From: Lachancea mirantina
Lineage: Eukaryota; Ascomycota; Saccharomycetes; Saccharomycetales; Saccharomycetaceae
Direction of reading: 5' to 3'
NCBI GenBank assembly: GCA_900074745.1
Contig: LT598465.1
Coordinates: 620,001 to 684,000, forward strand
Length of the DNA stretch: 64,000 bases
Made by a program: the position numbers and the translations under genes
The notes under the pieces: generated by a model
Database searches by the model: none
Told to the model about the DNA's origin: nothing
Seen by the model: only the letters and a program-made list of their open reading frames with translations
Shown here: positions 1 to 10,431 of the stretch, piece after piece
Layout: every line of letters starts with the position of its first letter
Position numbering within the stretch: the stretch's first letter is position 1

Positions 1-1324
1 GCGAGAACCCCGAAGTTGCCGGTAATGGTAGCTTTCGTTTCTGGGAATCGGGCATTCCAGATGTGCTGAGCGAGTGGAGCATGTTTAAAGGAGCCAGAGA
101 CGTTGCAGCGGGAGATTGCTCCTCGGAAGCACCAACGATGCCATTGATAGCATTACTAGCAAAAGTGTTTCTATCCATGGCCAAGGATCCGTTACCCATA
201 CTACCAAAGGACTGGGAACGATGCTTGTTCAAGAGTTGCTTCTGGGACTGTACGAGATCGGAGATGAGTTGCCGCAGCTGACCCAGCTCGGACTTGAGGC
301 CCTGAATTTCGTGTGATACAGACTGATTGTGGAGCGCGAACCTGCGCGAAATCTCGATGTAGCTATCTTCGACGCGCGACAAAATTTCTTCACGCCATTG
401 CGGCTGAGAGGAGCGACCTGGAGGCTGGCTCGCCGCTGGACCCGGAACTTGCGGTTGTAGCTTGGCCTGGTATTGTAAAAAGGACCCATTAGAGGCAAGC
501 TTCGGTACGCAATCGACCATGACAGCTTGCCACCGCGGCAGATCATTGCTGCAGACGAGCCAGGCGAAATCCTGGATCGCCACTTTGGCGAGAAACTCGA
601 ATAATTCGCACACAGAGTGCAAGTTGTAGTTGGTGCGATCGCGGTGCTCGAGATCGTCCTTGAGCGTCAACAGCCAGGGGAAAACCACGTACAGAAGCGC
701 TGCAGGCGGCTCGAGCATGCGCGCCATCTTGTTGCGGCCCCAAACGGAGGTCGACGACGGCCCGCTGGTGCGCTCGGGCGAAAACAGCTCTGGGGAGTCC
801 TGGCTGGACAGCGACGGCGGTGGAGCGTCGCCGACGGCGTCGCCGACGGCGTCGCCGGCGGCAACGTCGCAAACGTCGTCCCCGAGCAACGGCACGTCCA
901 TGTAGTTGTCAAACCGGATCGTCGCCGCGGGCCGGCCGCCGCCCCATCGCTGTACCGCGTACAGCGCCAGAACCGCAACGGGACACCTGCTGATGTCGCG
1001 ATGCCGCGCCACTGTGTTGAAATAGTGGTATTGCCGATTGGAGGTCAGATCGCCGAGCTTACGCAGCGTCAGCGACTCCGAGTACGTCTGGTCGAGCACG
1101 AGGTCGACGGCACGCAGGGCACGTACCACGCCGGGGTCCTCGACCTGGAACATCCGGGCGACCACGAACCGCATCGCCTTAGCAGGCCCGGCGTCGCCAG
1201 ACCGCACGACGCGCGCCAGCGCGTCGTGCGTGCTCTCCTGCGACGTGCTGGACCGCGGCGAAGGCGTCTGGTTACGATTGGTACTGGCCATCGTCATCAT
1301 CGCGGGTTTTGCCGGTGCGTTCAT
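1..1324 (-). CDS. GCR1: Gcr1 transcription activator, N-terminal part (runs off the left edge)
   Basis: Gcr1 activates glycolytic and ribosomal protein genes together with Rap1 and Gcr2. About 441 codons are open to the edge. The stretches VDLVLDQTYSESLTLRKL (about residues 70-90), YFNTV and CPVAVLALYAVQRW (about 112-125) closely match the S. cerevisiae Gcr1 N-terminus. That domain is related to Cbf2/Ndc10 and Crypton recombinases. A leucine-zipper-like helix follows at about 340-362, and the motif KLPLP lies near residue 434. The C-terminal domain that binds CTTCC lies outside the window. Four in-frame ATGs (1324, 1300, 1297, 1291) make the start uncertain. S. cerevisiae GCR1 carries an intron near its start; no convincing acceptor was found here, but one upstream is possible. 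The coding sequence is GC-rich and holds a 12-bp tandem repeat. Neighbours TAF5 and GPI2 fit the YPL075-YPL076 order. Confidence 0.9.
   Translation of the reverse strand, partial: MNAPAKPAMMTMASTNRNQTPSPRSSTSQESTHDALARVVRSGDAGPAKAMRFVVARMFQVEDPGVVRALRAVDLVLDQTYSESLTLRKLGDLTSNRQYHYFNTVARHRDISRCPVAVLALYAVQRWGGGRPAATIRFDNYMDVPLLGDDVCDVAAGDAVGDAVGDAPPPSLSSQDSPELFSPERTSGPSSTSVWGRNKMARMLEPPAALLYVVFPWLLTLKDDLEHRDRTNYNLHSVCELFEFLAKVAIQDFAWLVCSNDLPRWQAVMVDCVPKLASNGSFLQYQAKLQPQVPGPAASQPPGRSSQPQWREEILSRVEDSYIEISRRFALHNQSVSHEIQGLKSELGQLRQLISDLVQSQKQLLNKHRSQSFGSMGNGSLAMDRNTFASNAINGIVGASEEQSPAATSLAPLNMLHSLSTSGMPDSQKRKLPLPATSGFS
827..862 (-). repeat. 12-bp tandem repeat inside GCR1
   Basis: Three units of about 12 bp (gtcgccgacggc twice, then one variant) lie in frame and encode repeated Gly-Asp-Ala-Val on the minus strand. 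Confidence 0.85.
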
Positions 1325-1810
1325 CCCGCGGGTACGCTTGACCAGGGCTAGCAGACAAATCGCTGGCTTTTTTCTGCTTTAAACTGGGTATCACCACGGG
1401 TCTCCCCGCGACACTTGGCTTCAAATAAAACGCTTGTGGTTTCCAGATCTCGGGTGCTCTAGAGCCTGGCTGGCGCTTCTTCTCTAGCTTTTCGCCAGGC
1501 CAACTGCTGATTTGCCGATGCTCTGCTGAAGTAATCTGGAAGCCCGGACCCGCGTCCGCAGTCGGCGCTTCCCCAGGGGGCTTCCTGCGCGCGCTTCCCG
1601 TTAGGAAGCGCACCAAAACACCCCGTGCAACGTGACCGCAACCCAAAAAGGGGTTGCGGTGTGGGTGTACCCGTTTTTGTGTAACACAACTGTGAGCAAG
1701 CGAGTTTCCCAACAAAGACGAGTCCAGTGTATTACGTAAGTGCCACGGATGAGCACTCATGGGTATGTCTCTGTACGTGATATCAGCTCCTGTAGTAGTG
1801 GTCCACCTTA

Positions 1811-1842
1811 GAATCTTGAATCTTTGGAATCTTGAATCTTTG
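1811..1842. repeat. 16-bp tandem repeat
   Basis: The unit gaatcttgaatctttg occurs twice, exactly and head to tail. Confidence 0.9.
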
Positions 1843-2041
1843 GAGTCGGTTACTTTCGCTAAAATAGACGGTGAGTAATCACTCGCTTCCTGTGACTTCG
1901 TCTTGATCATGAACCGCCCGTTCATTCCTCTAATTTTTATCCGTCATCGTGACAACGTGATGCTGCTCCTTCAAACACTGTTCCGGGTTGTTCTTGTAGC
2001 TGCGTCGTCGTATCTCACCATGTGTGTCATGGCGTTCCCTG

Positions 2042-2500
2042 GCGAGCAGGTGATATGGTTCAATAGCAGTATCACGTGATCGACGTGACAGAATAAGATT
2101 AGAGGAATGGACAGACGGTTGGCATTCTGTGGAAGAACTGGAAGTTCAAACGGGCTCTTTGCGAGATCTAGAATCTTCAGATCATTGCAATCAGAATATC
2201 CGAGGTATGAGGGATGGCGTACGATGAGAATCCGGTGTCTAGTATGAAGAAAGTAACGGAGACGTTGTTAGAAGGGGCCGGCGAGAAGATGACATGGTTC
2301 AATTGCACTATCACGTGATCTATATGACAAAATTAGAGAAAGGCACAGACGGTTGGCACTCCGCGAAAGAGCTAGAGGCTAAAACAGGTCCATGGGGAGT
2401 TCTAGAGTCTCCAGAACATTGTAATCATATGTGGTATGATGAATGACGTATGATGAATAACGTACGATGAGAATTCGCCGTCTAGTATGAAGAAAGTCAC
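2042..2500. repeat. Diverged tandem duplication of about 220 bp
   Basis: Copy A spans about 2042-2258 and copy B about 2280-2500. Matching blocks occur in the same order: TATCACGTGAT (2070 and 2309), acagacggttggca (2111 and 2345), cgtacgatgagaat (2218 and 2461) and tctagtatgaagaaagt (2238 and 2481). The offsets of 234 to 243 bp show small insertions between blocks. The origin is unknown. A decayed LTR relic is possible, but no TG..CA ends are clear. Confidence 0.75.
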
Positions 2501-2987
2501 GCACGTCACGTGACTCTCCCACCACCAATACTGGACAACACCGCCCGCAGTAAGCTCCTTCCAGCAGTGTCACCGCCACCCCCGTTCACGTTTTTCCGTC
2601 TCGCGGCACTTTTCATTCACAGAAATCGCATTCTCAACACCCTACAAACACCCGCCAAAACACGCAAAACACGCGACACGCGACACGCTACAAACGAGCG
2701 CTCGGGCCTCGCTCCCGCTCAGACCACATCCACGAATCCCACGCGATGCAGACCGCGCACCCCGGAAACCCTTTCCCATCGCAGAAGCCGGGCGGTGTAT
2801 ATCACTTGGAACGACGTCATTTCCGAAGATCACATCCAAGTCATTTTCCAAACTTTCCAACACCACCTCTTGCACGACAAACACCACGTCTTTCTAGCGC
2901 GTAATTGACCCAAGGGAACCCGAGTCTCGCCAAGCGACTGCCAAAGACTAACGCATATCCTTTTCGCCTGAAAATATCTCCTGGAAA

Positions 2988-5282
2988 ATGTCGCAAAAGG
3001 GCCAGAAACAGCCTGCTAAAATGACCCAAAACACTACGGTACGACCCCCACAAACCAATGGCACTAGTGCCCCGAGAACAACCCCCAGTACGGCCAGACC
3101 CGGTTCCTTCTCTGCCGCAGACTTGAACCGCATTGTTCTCGAATATCTCAGCAAAAAGGGCTACCATCGCACCGAAGCATGTCTGCGCGTCGAAAGCTCA
3201 CGCACTTTGACTCCGCAAAATGCGCAATCTCCCGGTACAACTGCGACTGGGACATTTCCAGCTCCAGACCAAAGTGCCGCCACGCCGAACTCGCGTGCAG
3301 TGTCCAACCCAGTCGGTGTCAAGAGAGACGCTAGCGGCAACTTGGTGTCTCAACACGCCGGTAATTCGCCCCAGCATTACTTCCTCGCCTATTCCATGCT
3401 CAAAAATTGGGTCGATTCTTCCTTGGACATGTACAAACCGGAACTGACCCGTATCATCTACCCAATCTTCATATACGTGTTCCTCACTTTGGTCACCAAA
3501 GATCCGGTGCAGGCGCGGCGGTTTTTCGACAAGTTTTCTAACGATTACCGCGCATTCCACGCCTCCGAGATCAACAAACTCTTCTCGGTAAATTCTGTTG
3601 ATCATATCAAGGAAAACGAGCTGGCACAGGGGTTTCAATCTAACAAGTACCGAATCACCATTTCTCGCACCACTTTGAACTTGCTGCTATACTTCCTCAA
3701 CGAAAATGAAAGCGTTGGTGGGTCCCTCTTAATCAGCATAATTAATCAAAATTTGGACCCCAATATAGTTGAGACTATCACATCTCAGGAAACCCTTACA
3801 GACGGTATCAAGGACGTGTCCGCTGGTGCAGTCGATGTCGACGCCCATAATGCGCAACCCGTTAAACTGGGACAATTCCCAATGGACGAAGAATTTCAAA
3901 AAGAGGTCGAGATGGAATTAAAACGGAAAGAGGAACAAGAAAAATTGGACGCGGAAGACCCTGGATCTCATAAAAGTTTGGTTGAGGAATTTCGAGAAAT
4001 GAACAAAACTGCGTTCGATGAGACAACTGCTCTTTCAGAAGAGAAAAAAGATGGCGCCACCTCTTCTGCTTCTGCCGCGGTGGCCACCGCAGTCGACACT
4101 GACAAGAAGGACGACATAAAGAAAAACTCCAACCTGGAATCGCCTGCGCGTGACTCCTTGCCGCTACCTTTGAAAACGGCCATGGATCTGAAACTGGAAA
4201 TTCAAAAAGTGAGAGAATCCAGAGACGCTATAAGGCTAGATAACTTACAGTCCGCCGCTCCTAGCGTCTGCATGTACACTTTCCACAACACCAATTACGA
4301 AATGACATCGCTGGAATTTAGCGACGATGTCAGGCTCGCGTCTGCGAGCTTTCAAGACAGCATGATCAAGATTTGGTCACTAGATGGGAATCCACTTAAC
4401 AATCTTCTACCTTCTAAACAACAGAACAAGAGCAATACTGCAAACTTGATTGGACATAGTGGCCCCGTGTATTCCACATCCTTCAGCCCCGACAACCGGT
4501 ACCTTCTATCGGCGTCAGAGGACAAATCCGTACGGCTATGGTCCATGGATACTTTCACATCTTTGGTAAACTACAAAGGTCACGATCATCCCGTCTGGGA
4601 TGTTGCATTTTCGCCACTGGGCCATTATTTTGCCAGTGCATCTCATGACCAAACGGCAAGACTGTGGTCGTGCGATCACATATATCCACTGCGCATTTTT
4701 GCCGGTCATTTGAACGACGTTGACACGGTCTCTTTCCATCCAAATGGGACATACGTGGTGACTGGATCTAGCGATAAGACTTGCAGGATGTGGGATTTGA
4801 GCAGTGGTGACTCAGTACGGCTGTTCTTGGGACATACTGCCGCTGTCACTTCGACAGCGGTCTCTCCGGATGGAAGATGGCTCTCTACCGGAAGTGAAGA
4901 CGGTATTATCAATGTATGGGATATTGGAACGGGTAAACGGCTCAAGCAGATGAGGGGACATGGTAAAAATGCAGTGTACTCGTTGTCGTACAGTAAAGAG
5001 GGGAACGTCCTCGTCTCTGGTGGTGCTGATCATTCCGTCAGAGTCTGGGATCTCAAGAAATCCACTGCAGAGCCTACCGCAGAACCTGAGCAGCCCTTGA
5101 CGGGTTTCACTGGAGACGTTACGTCCTCAGTAAATCTTGATGTGAAAGATTTTGGTCGCAGAAGAACGATTGTGCCGACAAATGACCTTATGGCTTCATT
5201 TTACACAAAGAAAACACCGATTTACCGTGTGAAGTTCACAAGAAGCAATTTAGTCCTGGCAGGCGGCGCATTCAGAGAGTAA
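2988..5282 (+). CDS. TAF5: TFIID/SAGA subunit Taf5
   Basis: Taf5 is a WD40 scaffold shared by TFIID and SAGA in the nucleus. The 764-residue product (S. cerevisiae about 798) has a LisH motif at about 43-68 (ADLNRIVLEYLSKKGYHRTE). The Taf5-specific NTD2 domain follows at about 135-270 (LKNWVDSSLDMYKPELTRI). An acidic linker comes next, then WD40 repeats at about 427-700 with GH...WD/WS signatures such as GHSGPVYS, GHDHPVWD and GHTAAVTS. The C-terminal strand TPIYRVKFTRSNLVLAGG closes the propeller. The start ATG is the first in a long open frame, and a second M lies at residue 12. The stop is only 45 bp from the convergent GPI2 stop. This is the YBR198 position next to the PGI1 block. Confidence 0.96.
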   Translation: MSQKGQKQPAKMTQNTTVRPPQTNGTSAPRTTPSTARPGSFSAADLNRIVLEYLSKKGYHRTEACLRVESSRTLTPQNAQSPGTTATGTFPAPDQSAATPNSRAVSNPVGVKRDASGNLVSQHAGNSPQHYFLAYSMLKNWVDSSLDMYKPELTRIIYPIFIYVFLTLVTKDPVQARRFFDKFSNDYRAFHASEINKLFSVNSVDHIKENELAQGFQSNKYRITISRTTLNLLLYFLNENESVGGSLLISIINQNLDPNIVETITSQETLTDGIKDVSAGAVDVDAHNAQPVKLGQFPMDEEFQKEVEMELKRKEEQEKLDAEDPGSHKSLVEEFREMNKTAFDETTALSEEKKDGATSSASAAVATAVDTDKKDDIKKNSNLESPARDSLPLPLKTAMDLKLEIQKVRESRDAIRLDNLQSAAPSVCMYTFHNTNYEMTSLEFSDDVRLASASFQDSMIKIWSLDGNPLNNLLPSKQQNKSNTANLIGHSGPVYSTSFSPDNRYLLSASEDKSVRLWSMDTFTSLVNYKGHDHPVWDVAFSPLGHYFASASHDQTARLWSCDHIYPLRIFAGHLNDVDTVSFHPNGTYVVTGSSDKTCRMWDLSSGDSVRLFLGHTAAVTSTAVSPDGRWLSTGSEDGIINVWDIGTGKRLKQMRGHGKNAVYSLSYSKEGNVLVSGGADHSVRVWDLKKSTAEPTAEPEQPLTGFTGDVTSSVNLDVKDFGRRRTIVPTNDLMASFYTKKTPIYRVKFTRSNLVLAGGAFRE

Positions 5283-5327
5283 TGTACATAAAAATAGGAG
5301 GGACACTGCGGCTTACCGGACTTTTAA

Positions 5328-6179
5328 TCAATTGAAAATTGGTACTTTGGCGTCCCATTTCGAAAGCAAGGCGCCTCCCCGATAGTAAAGCCTTTGCCAT
5401 CTCATGAAATACCTTGGCAAAACGGTGATGAAAACCAACGAAAACAATGCTAGCGACAACATATAGGGCACTCCTAGCGACATTGCGACAAAGGAATACA
5501 ATACGATATGGTCGCCCAGAAAGAGCACCGCGTAGTAAGCGTACAATTCCTTGGAGAAAAAGTATCGTTCCAGTTTTGGGAGCAGAATATTTATCTCGAT
5601 GCAAATGAGAAGGAAACAAAACACCTCGGTGGTGGTTTTTAGTCTAGAAGCCAAAACCGCAGCATTGCACACCAATAGATTTGTAGAAATGATATTTGTA
5701 GTCTCCAAAGCGATGGAAAGCACGTAAAATGCCGTCAACCAGCACGAAAGCGTCCAAATGGAATCCGACGAAGTAGTTCTGGACAGCGATTTCAACAATG
5801 GAGACAGATTGAGCAATGTAAAGACGATAATGAGAGAAGACTTCAATCGGACAAACCTGTACCTGGAAGTAACGAGTCCCAATGTTCCTAGGAGACTCGT
5901 TCCAATTGCAATTTGGAGCGGATTGTAATCGTAATAATAAATAAGTGAGAAAATGACGTAGATCGAAGACGCATTCAAGACTCGATGATAGAACAGAAGG
6001 AAGTCTCGTACTATAGAATTATAGGAAGACGGACTGTGAGGCAACAATTGTTGTTGGTGAAACTCTGAAAGCTCTTTCAAGAACGCGGGGTCGGAGTAAT
6101 TATCCGGGTAGTCTTGTTTGAGCCATAGTAGTCTTTCCCAGTGGTTTTCTCGATTTTCCATACCTAGACGTCTCGACAT
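5328..6179 (-). CDS. GPI2: GPI-GlcNAc transferase subunit Gpi2
   Basis: Gpi2 is a membrane subunit of the ER complex that adds GlcNAc to phosphatidylinositol, the first step of GPI anchor synthesis. The 283-residue product matches the yeast family length (about 280). It carries the family's N-terminal signature (ERLLWLKQDYPDNYSDPAF), followed by several hydrophobic segments from about residue 65 to the C-terminus. The S. cerevisiae protein aligns best from Met7 (position 6161), so that codon may be the true start. The gene is divergent from the small gene at 6226 with only 46 bp between the annotated ATGs, and convergent with TAF5. Confidence 0.93.
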   Translation of the reverse strand: MSRRLGMENRENHWERLLWLKQDYPDNYSDPAFLKELSEFHQQQLLPHSPSSYNSIVRDFLLFYHRVLNASSIYVIFSLIYYYDYNPLQIAIGTSLLGTLGLVTSRYRFVRLKSSLIIVFTLLNLSPLLKSLSRTTSSDSIWTLSCWLTAFYVLSIALETTNIISTNLLVCNAAVLASRLKTTTEVFCFLLICIEINILLPKLERYFFSKELYAYYAVLFLGDHIVLYSFVAMSLGVPYMLSLALFSLVFITVLPRYFMRWQRLYYRGGALLSKWDAKVPIFN

Positions 6180-6225
6180 AGTTATGTCGATTTGAGAAAA
6201 GTTCCACTAACTGTTCGTCATTATC

Positions 6226-6657
6226 ATGACTTTACAAGACAGAGACATGACTTCCAGTGCAAACTCATCATTGTCGGTGTCATCGTCCGAACGACAAGGA
6301 ACGGAACAAAGGGGCGGCCATGAAGAAAGAACTAGTCCTCCTGTGCGAACATTGCCCAAGCAAGGCATACAAATCGAAGCGAAACCTAATTTAGACCAAC
6401 AGGACAAACTGTGGAGTGAAATAGACGTTTTGGACGATTTGAAACGTATGGCAAGGGAAGAAGACCCTTATGAGGGGTTTCCACCGGGATTTGAAGCTCA
6501 GCTGAAGAAATTACGAAGCGCGCATATTGCATTATTACAAACGATGAAGAAACGTAGAGATCATAAGAAAGAAGCTGAAGACGTTCCTGACAGTAACGAC
6601 GAGGAGCGCAAGTTGGTTGACGACGTGATGCATTGTTTGAATGGGCTGAGAGATTGA
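6226..6657 (+). CDS. Conserved small yeast protein, YPL077C/YBR197C type
   Basis: This 143-residue acidic, charged protein has no signal peptide or membrane segment. The C-terminal half (EEDPYEGFPPGFEAQLKKLR, then a helical stretch ending NGLRD) looks like a conserved domain. The assignment rests mainly on position: the ohnolog pair YPL077C/YBR197C of unknown function sits between GPI2 or TAF5 and ATP4 or PGI1 in S. cerevisiae. Those proteins are longer (about 217-240 residues), so the low-complexity N-terminus is shorter here. A second in-frame ATG lies at 6247. The function is unknown. Confidence 0.75.
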   Translation: MTLQDRDMTSSANSSLSVSSSERQGTEQRGGHEERTSPPVRTLPKQGIQIEAKPNLDQQDKLWSEIDVLDDLKRMAREEDPYEGFPPGFEAQLKKLRSAHIALLQTMKKRRDHKKEAEDVPDSNDEERKLVDDVMHCLNGLRD

Positions 6658-6785
6658 TACGGAGAATATGAATATCAAAATATGCAAGTTAGACGCTCAG
6701 ATGAAGAGCATGGACGTCCGTGTAATGCTGAGCGTGGCTTATGGAAAAATGTCTGGCCTATAGAGGTTCTCAGTTTCCCCCATTG

Positions 6786-6860
6786 TACTCATTTGACACT
6801 CAATACTCACTTGGTACTCAATACCCATTCGGTACCCACTTACTCATTCGACTCATTTGG
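6786..6860. repeat. Degenerate 10-11 bp repeats
   Basis: Variants of TACTCATTCG (tactcatttg, tactcacttg, tacccattcg, tactcattcg) recur about seven times, with near one-turn spacing, just upstream of the CTTCC cluster. Confidence 0.6.
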
Positions 6861-6863
6861 GAC

Positions 6864-6919
6864 CTTCCGTACTAAGTGCGCCTCACCCTCAGCTTCCTCA
6901 GCTTCCTTCCGCGGCTTCC
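6864..6919 (+). promoter_or_regulatory. Cluster of Gcr1 CTTCC boxes upstream of PGI1
   Basis: CTTCC occurs at 6864, 6893, 6902, 6906 and 6915, about 170-230 bp before the PGI1 ATG. CTTCC is the core bound by Gcr1, whose gene lies at the left edge of this window. No perfect Rap1 site was found next to them. Confidence 0.65.
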
Positions 6920-7043
6920 AACAGGTGACAGAAAGACGAAGCTAAACGGAGAAGACGCTAGCGTTTGTCAACCTGAGAACTTCGAGCAACGAACGAAACT
7001 GAAAAGGGTTTTGGCTTAAAATAAAAGCGAATCGAGATTTTGA

Positions 7044-8759
<1,716 letters not shown>

Positions 8760-8983
8760 ACTGAACCTGGTGACTGGCCATAATGAAGAATAGTTCAATA
8801 ACATATATAGCGCCTATATTTTTATGTGATTATGCTCAAAGAGGAGTCATTTTCGCTCTTTATTACAACTGTTGAAGATTAAAGATTTTTCAATGTAACT
8901 GTTGCTAGAGATCGAGAGAAGAGACTGATCTTGAACAGTGCAAAGGGAGCTCATATCACACCAATAAGCTGTCAGTGAAAGCT

Positions 8984-10237
8984 ATGGGGGAAGAAATTGA
9001 GTCAATGGCACGATTGGCAGAAATTCCAGAAGAAAAACAGCGGAATTACATGCGATGGAAAAAGAATTCCAAGCTTTTGTATGACTATTTGAATACCAAT
9101 ACGAATAAATGGCCGTCATTGACATGTCAAATTTTCCCAGACTTGGATACCTCAATTGATGAGCACAGAGTGTTATTGTCGTCGTTCACGTCTTCCCAGT
9201 TCCCTGAGGATGAGTCCATGTACGTGGCCCGATTTTCGACGCTTGGACATTTGAAATGGAGCTCATTGTCCAACTTTGATATCGAGGATATGGAGTTTAA
9301 GATGGATAATGGGGTCGAATTACCGCATAAGGGTCTTTCTACGGATGTCCAAGTCAAATATCCCGCAGGTGATTGTAATAGAGCGCGGTATTGTCCTTCA
9401 AACCCAGATCTCATCGCAACCGCGTCCTCTGCGGGCGCACTTTACATCTTTGACAGAACCAAACATAGCAGCTCGCGAAGCAAATTGTTGGCGGATAACG
9501 AGGCGAAATACGAGATTGAATGTCAATTGCCTGTTCCAGTAGAAGATTCCGAACGAGAAGCCACTTCGGTAGCGTGGAATTGGCAACGGCAGGGCTCACT
9601 GGCAAGCAGCTATTCTAGCGGTGACGTTGCCGTTTGGGACCTTATGAAATACAGCAAAAGCAACACAACGATTTCCGAGCCGCAGTTTACTGCGAAAACA
9701 GACTCAGCTGGTTGCAACGATCTGGCATGGATGGTTAATCATGATGCATTGCTTGCTTGTTGCGGCGAAAGTAACGTGCTGGGGCTCATCGACATACGCG
9801 ACCCGCTCAAACATCGATTATCTAAAACCGAGCATCATGATAGTGGCATCAACGCGTGCCAATTCAATCCCAACAACGATATGCTGCTCAGTTCTGCGGA
9901 TTCTGCTGGCAGAATCAATTTCTGGGATATTCGAGATTTTACAAAACCTATTAGAACAATATACCATGAAGACGCGGTTTCATCCCTACAGTGGAATCAC
10001 AATTTGCCAACGGTAATTGCCAGTGCTGGCCAAACCTTGGGCACGGTCAAACTATGGGACATGTCTGCTCCGACGGACGACGCGCTTATTTTCACGCATT
10101 GTGGCCACATGCTGGGCGTAAACGACATCAGCTGGGACTTGCATGATCCTTGGCTCATGTGCAGTGTTTCTAACGACAATTCGATCCATCTCTGGCGCCC
10201 TGCTGCCACTATCGTTGGTTCAAACGAAACCGTTTAG
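8984..10237 (+). CDS. MSI1: Chromatin assembly factor 1 subunit Msi1 (RbAp48 type)
   Basis: Msi1 is the p50 WD40 subunit of CAF-1, which deposits H3-H4 on newly made DNA; it also acts as a negative regulator of Ras/cAMP signalling. The product is 417 residues (422 in S. cerevisiae). The N-terminal helix of the RbAp48 family is clear (YMRWKKNSKLLYDYL, then NKWPSLTCQIFPD). WD repeats follow with the signatures TSVAWNWQ, VAVWDLM, INFWDIRDF, VKLWDM and IHLWRP. The first ATG is at 8984; the frame also extends 9 bp upstream to a GTG, which is not used. This is the YBR195C position beside PGI1. Confidence 0.94.
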   Translation: MGEEIESMARLAEIPEEKQRNYMRWKKNSKLLYDYLNTNTNKWPSLTCQIFPDLDTSIDEHRVLLSSFTSSQFPEDESMYVARFSTLGHLKWSSLSNFDIEDMEFKMDNGVELPHKGLSTDVQVKYPAGDCNRARYCPSNPDLIATASSAGALYIFDRTKHSSSRSKLLADNEAKYEIECQLPVPVEDSEREATSVAWNWQRQGSLASSYSSGDVAVWDLMKYSKSNTTISEPQFTAKTDSAGCNDLAWMVNHDALLACCGESNVLGLIDIRDPLKHRLSKTEHHDSGINACQFNPNNDMLLSSADSAGRINFWDIRDFTKPIRTIYHEDAVSSLQWNHNLPTVIASAGQTLGTVKLWDMSAPTDDALIFTHCGHMLGVNDISWDLHDPWLMCSVSNDNSIHLWRPAATIVGSNETV

Positions 10238-10252
10238 CTAAGTATGATGTGA

Positions 10253-10271
10253 TCATGTGATTATCACATGA
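10253..10271. promoter_or_regulatory. Palindrome between MSI1 and ATP4
   Basis: Arms tcatgtga and tcacatga are separated by tta, 16 bp after the MSI1 stop. It could serve in 3' end formation or bind a bHLH/bZIP factor for ATP4. This is inference. Confidence 0.4.
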
Positions 10272-10278
10272 CCTAAAT

Positions 10279-10283
10279 CCAAT
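10279..10283 (+). promoter_or_regulatory. CCAAT box (HAP complex) upstream of ATP4
   Basis: CCAAT in the context atCCAATca lies about 150 bp before the ATP4 ATG. The HAP complex drives respiratory genes through this motif, so the placement fits, but a single 5-mer is weak evidence. Confidence 0.35.
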
Positions 10284-10431
10284 CAAATCATTATAAAGTT
10301 TCTGACGTGTATAGCGATCTTCAATCTCGAAATAGTCAATTATTGAAAATTTTGACCCTGACAACATTCAAGAGGGACGGCTTAGAACCAGCACTTCAAG
10401 AGACGATTGGAAGGCTAAAGGACGCAATATA

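Larger units (their letters stand above)
1325..2987. other. Intergenic spacer, GCR1/TAF5 divergent promoters
   Basis: This 1.66-kb spacer separates divergent GCR1 and TAF5. It holds a 16-bp tandem repeat (1811-1842), a decayed tandem duplication (2042-2500) and E-box motifs TCACGTGA or CACGTGA near 2071, 2310 and 2507. No convincing gene was found. The reading frame at 1272-1925 on the minus strand has no recognisable domain. Confidence 0.6.

Noticed and set aside
543-872. Arg-rich minus-strand frame
   Set aside because: It is an alternate frame of GCR1, made of the GC-rich repeat region.
617-1351. Plus-strand frame of 244 codons
   Set aside because: It is antisense to GCR1. High G+C keeps several frames open, and the protein is Arg-rich without a domain.
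1272-1925. Minus-strand frame of 217 codons overlapping the GCR1 start
   Set aside because: It is out of frame with GCR1 and has no recognisable domain. I considered it as a 5' GCR1 exon but found no donor, branch and acceptor set linking them.
2042-2500. LTR relic interpretation of the duplicated spacer
   Set aside because: No clear terminal dinucleotides, primer site or internal coding remnant. It is kept only as a duplication of unknown origin.
2041-2520. Possible centromere because of CACGTG elements
   Set aside because: TCACGTG resembles CDEI, but no AT-rich CDEII of the right length and no CDEIII core with TTCCGAA follows.
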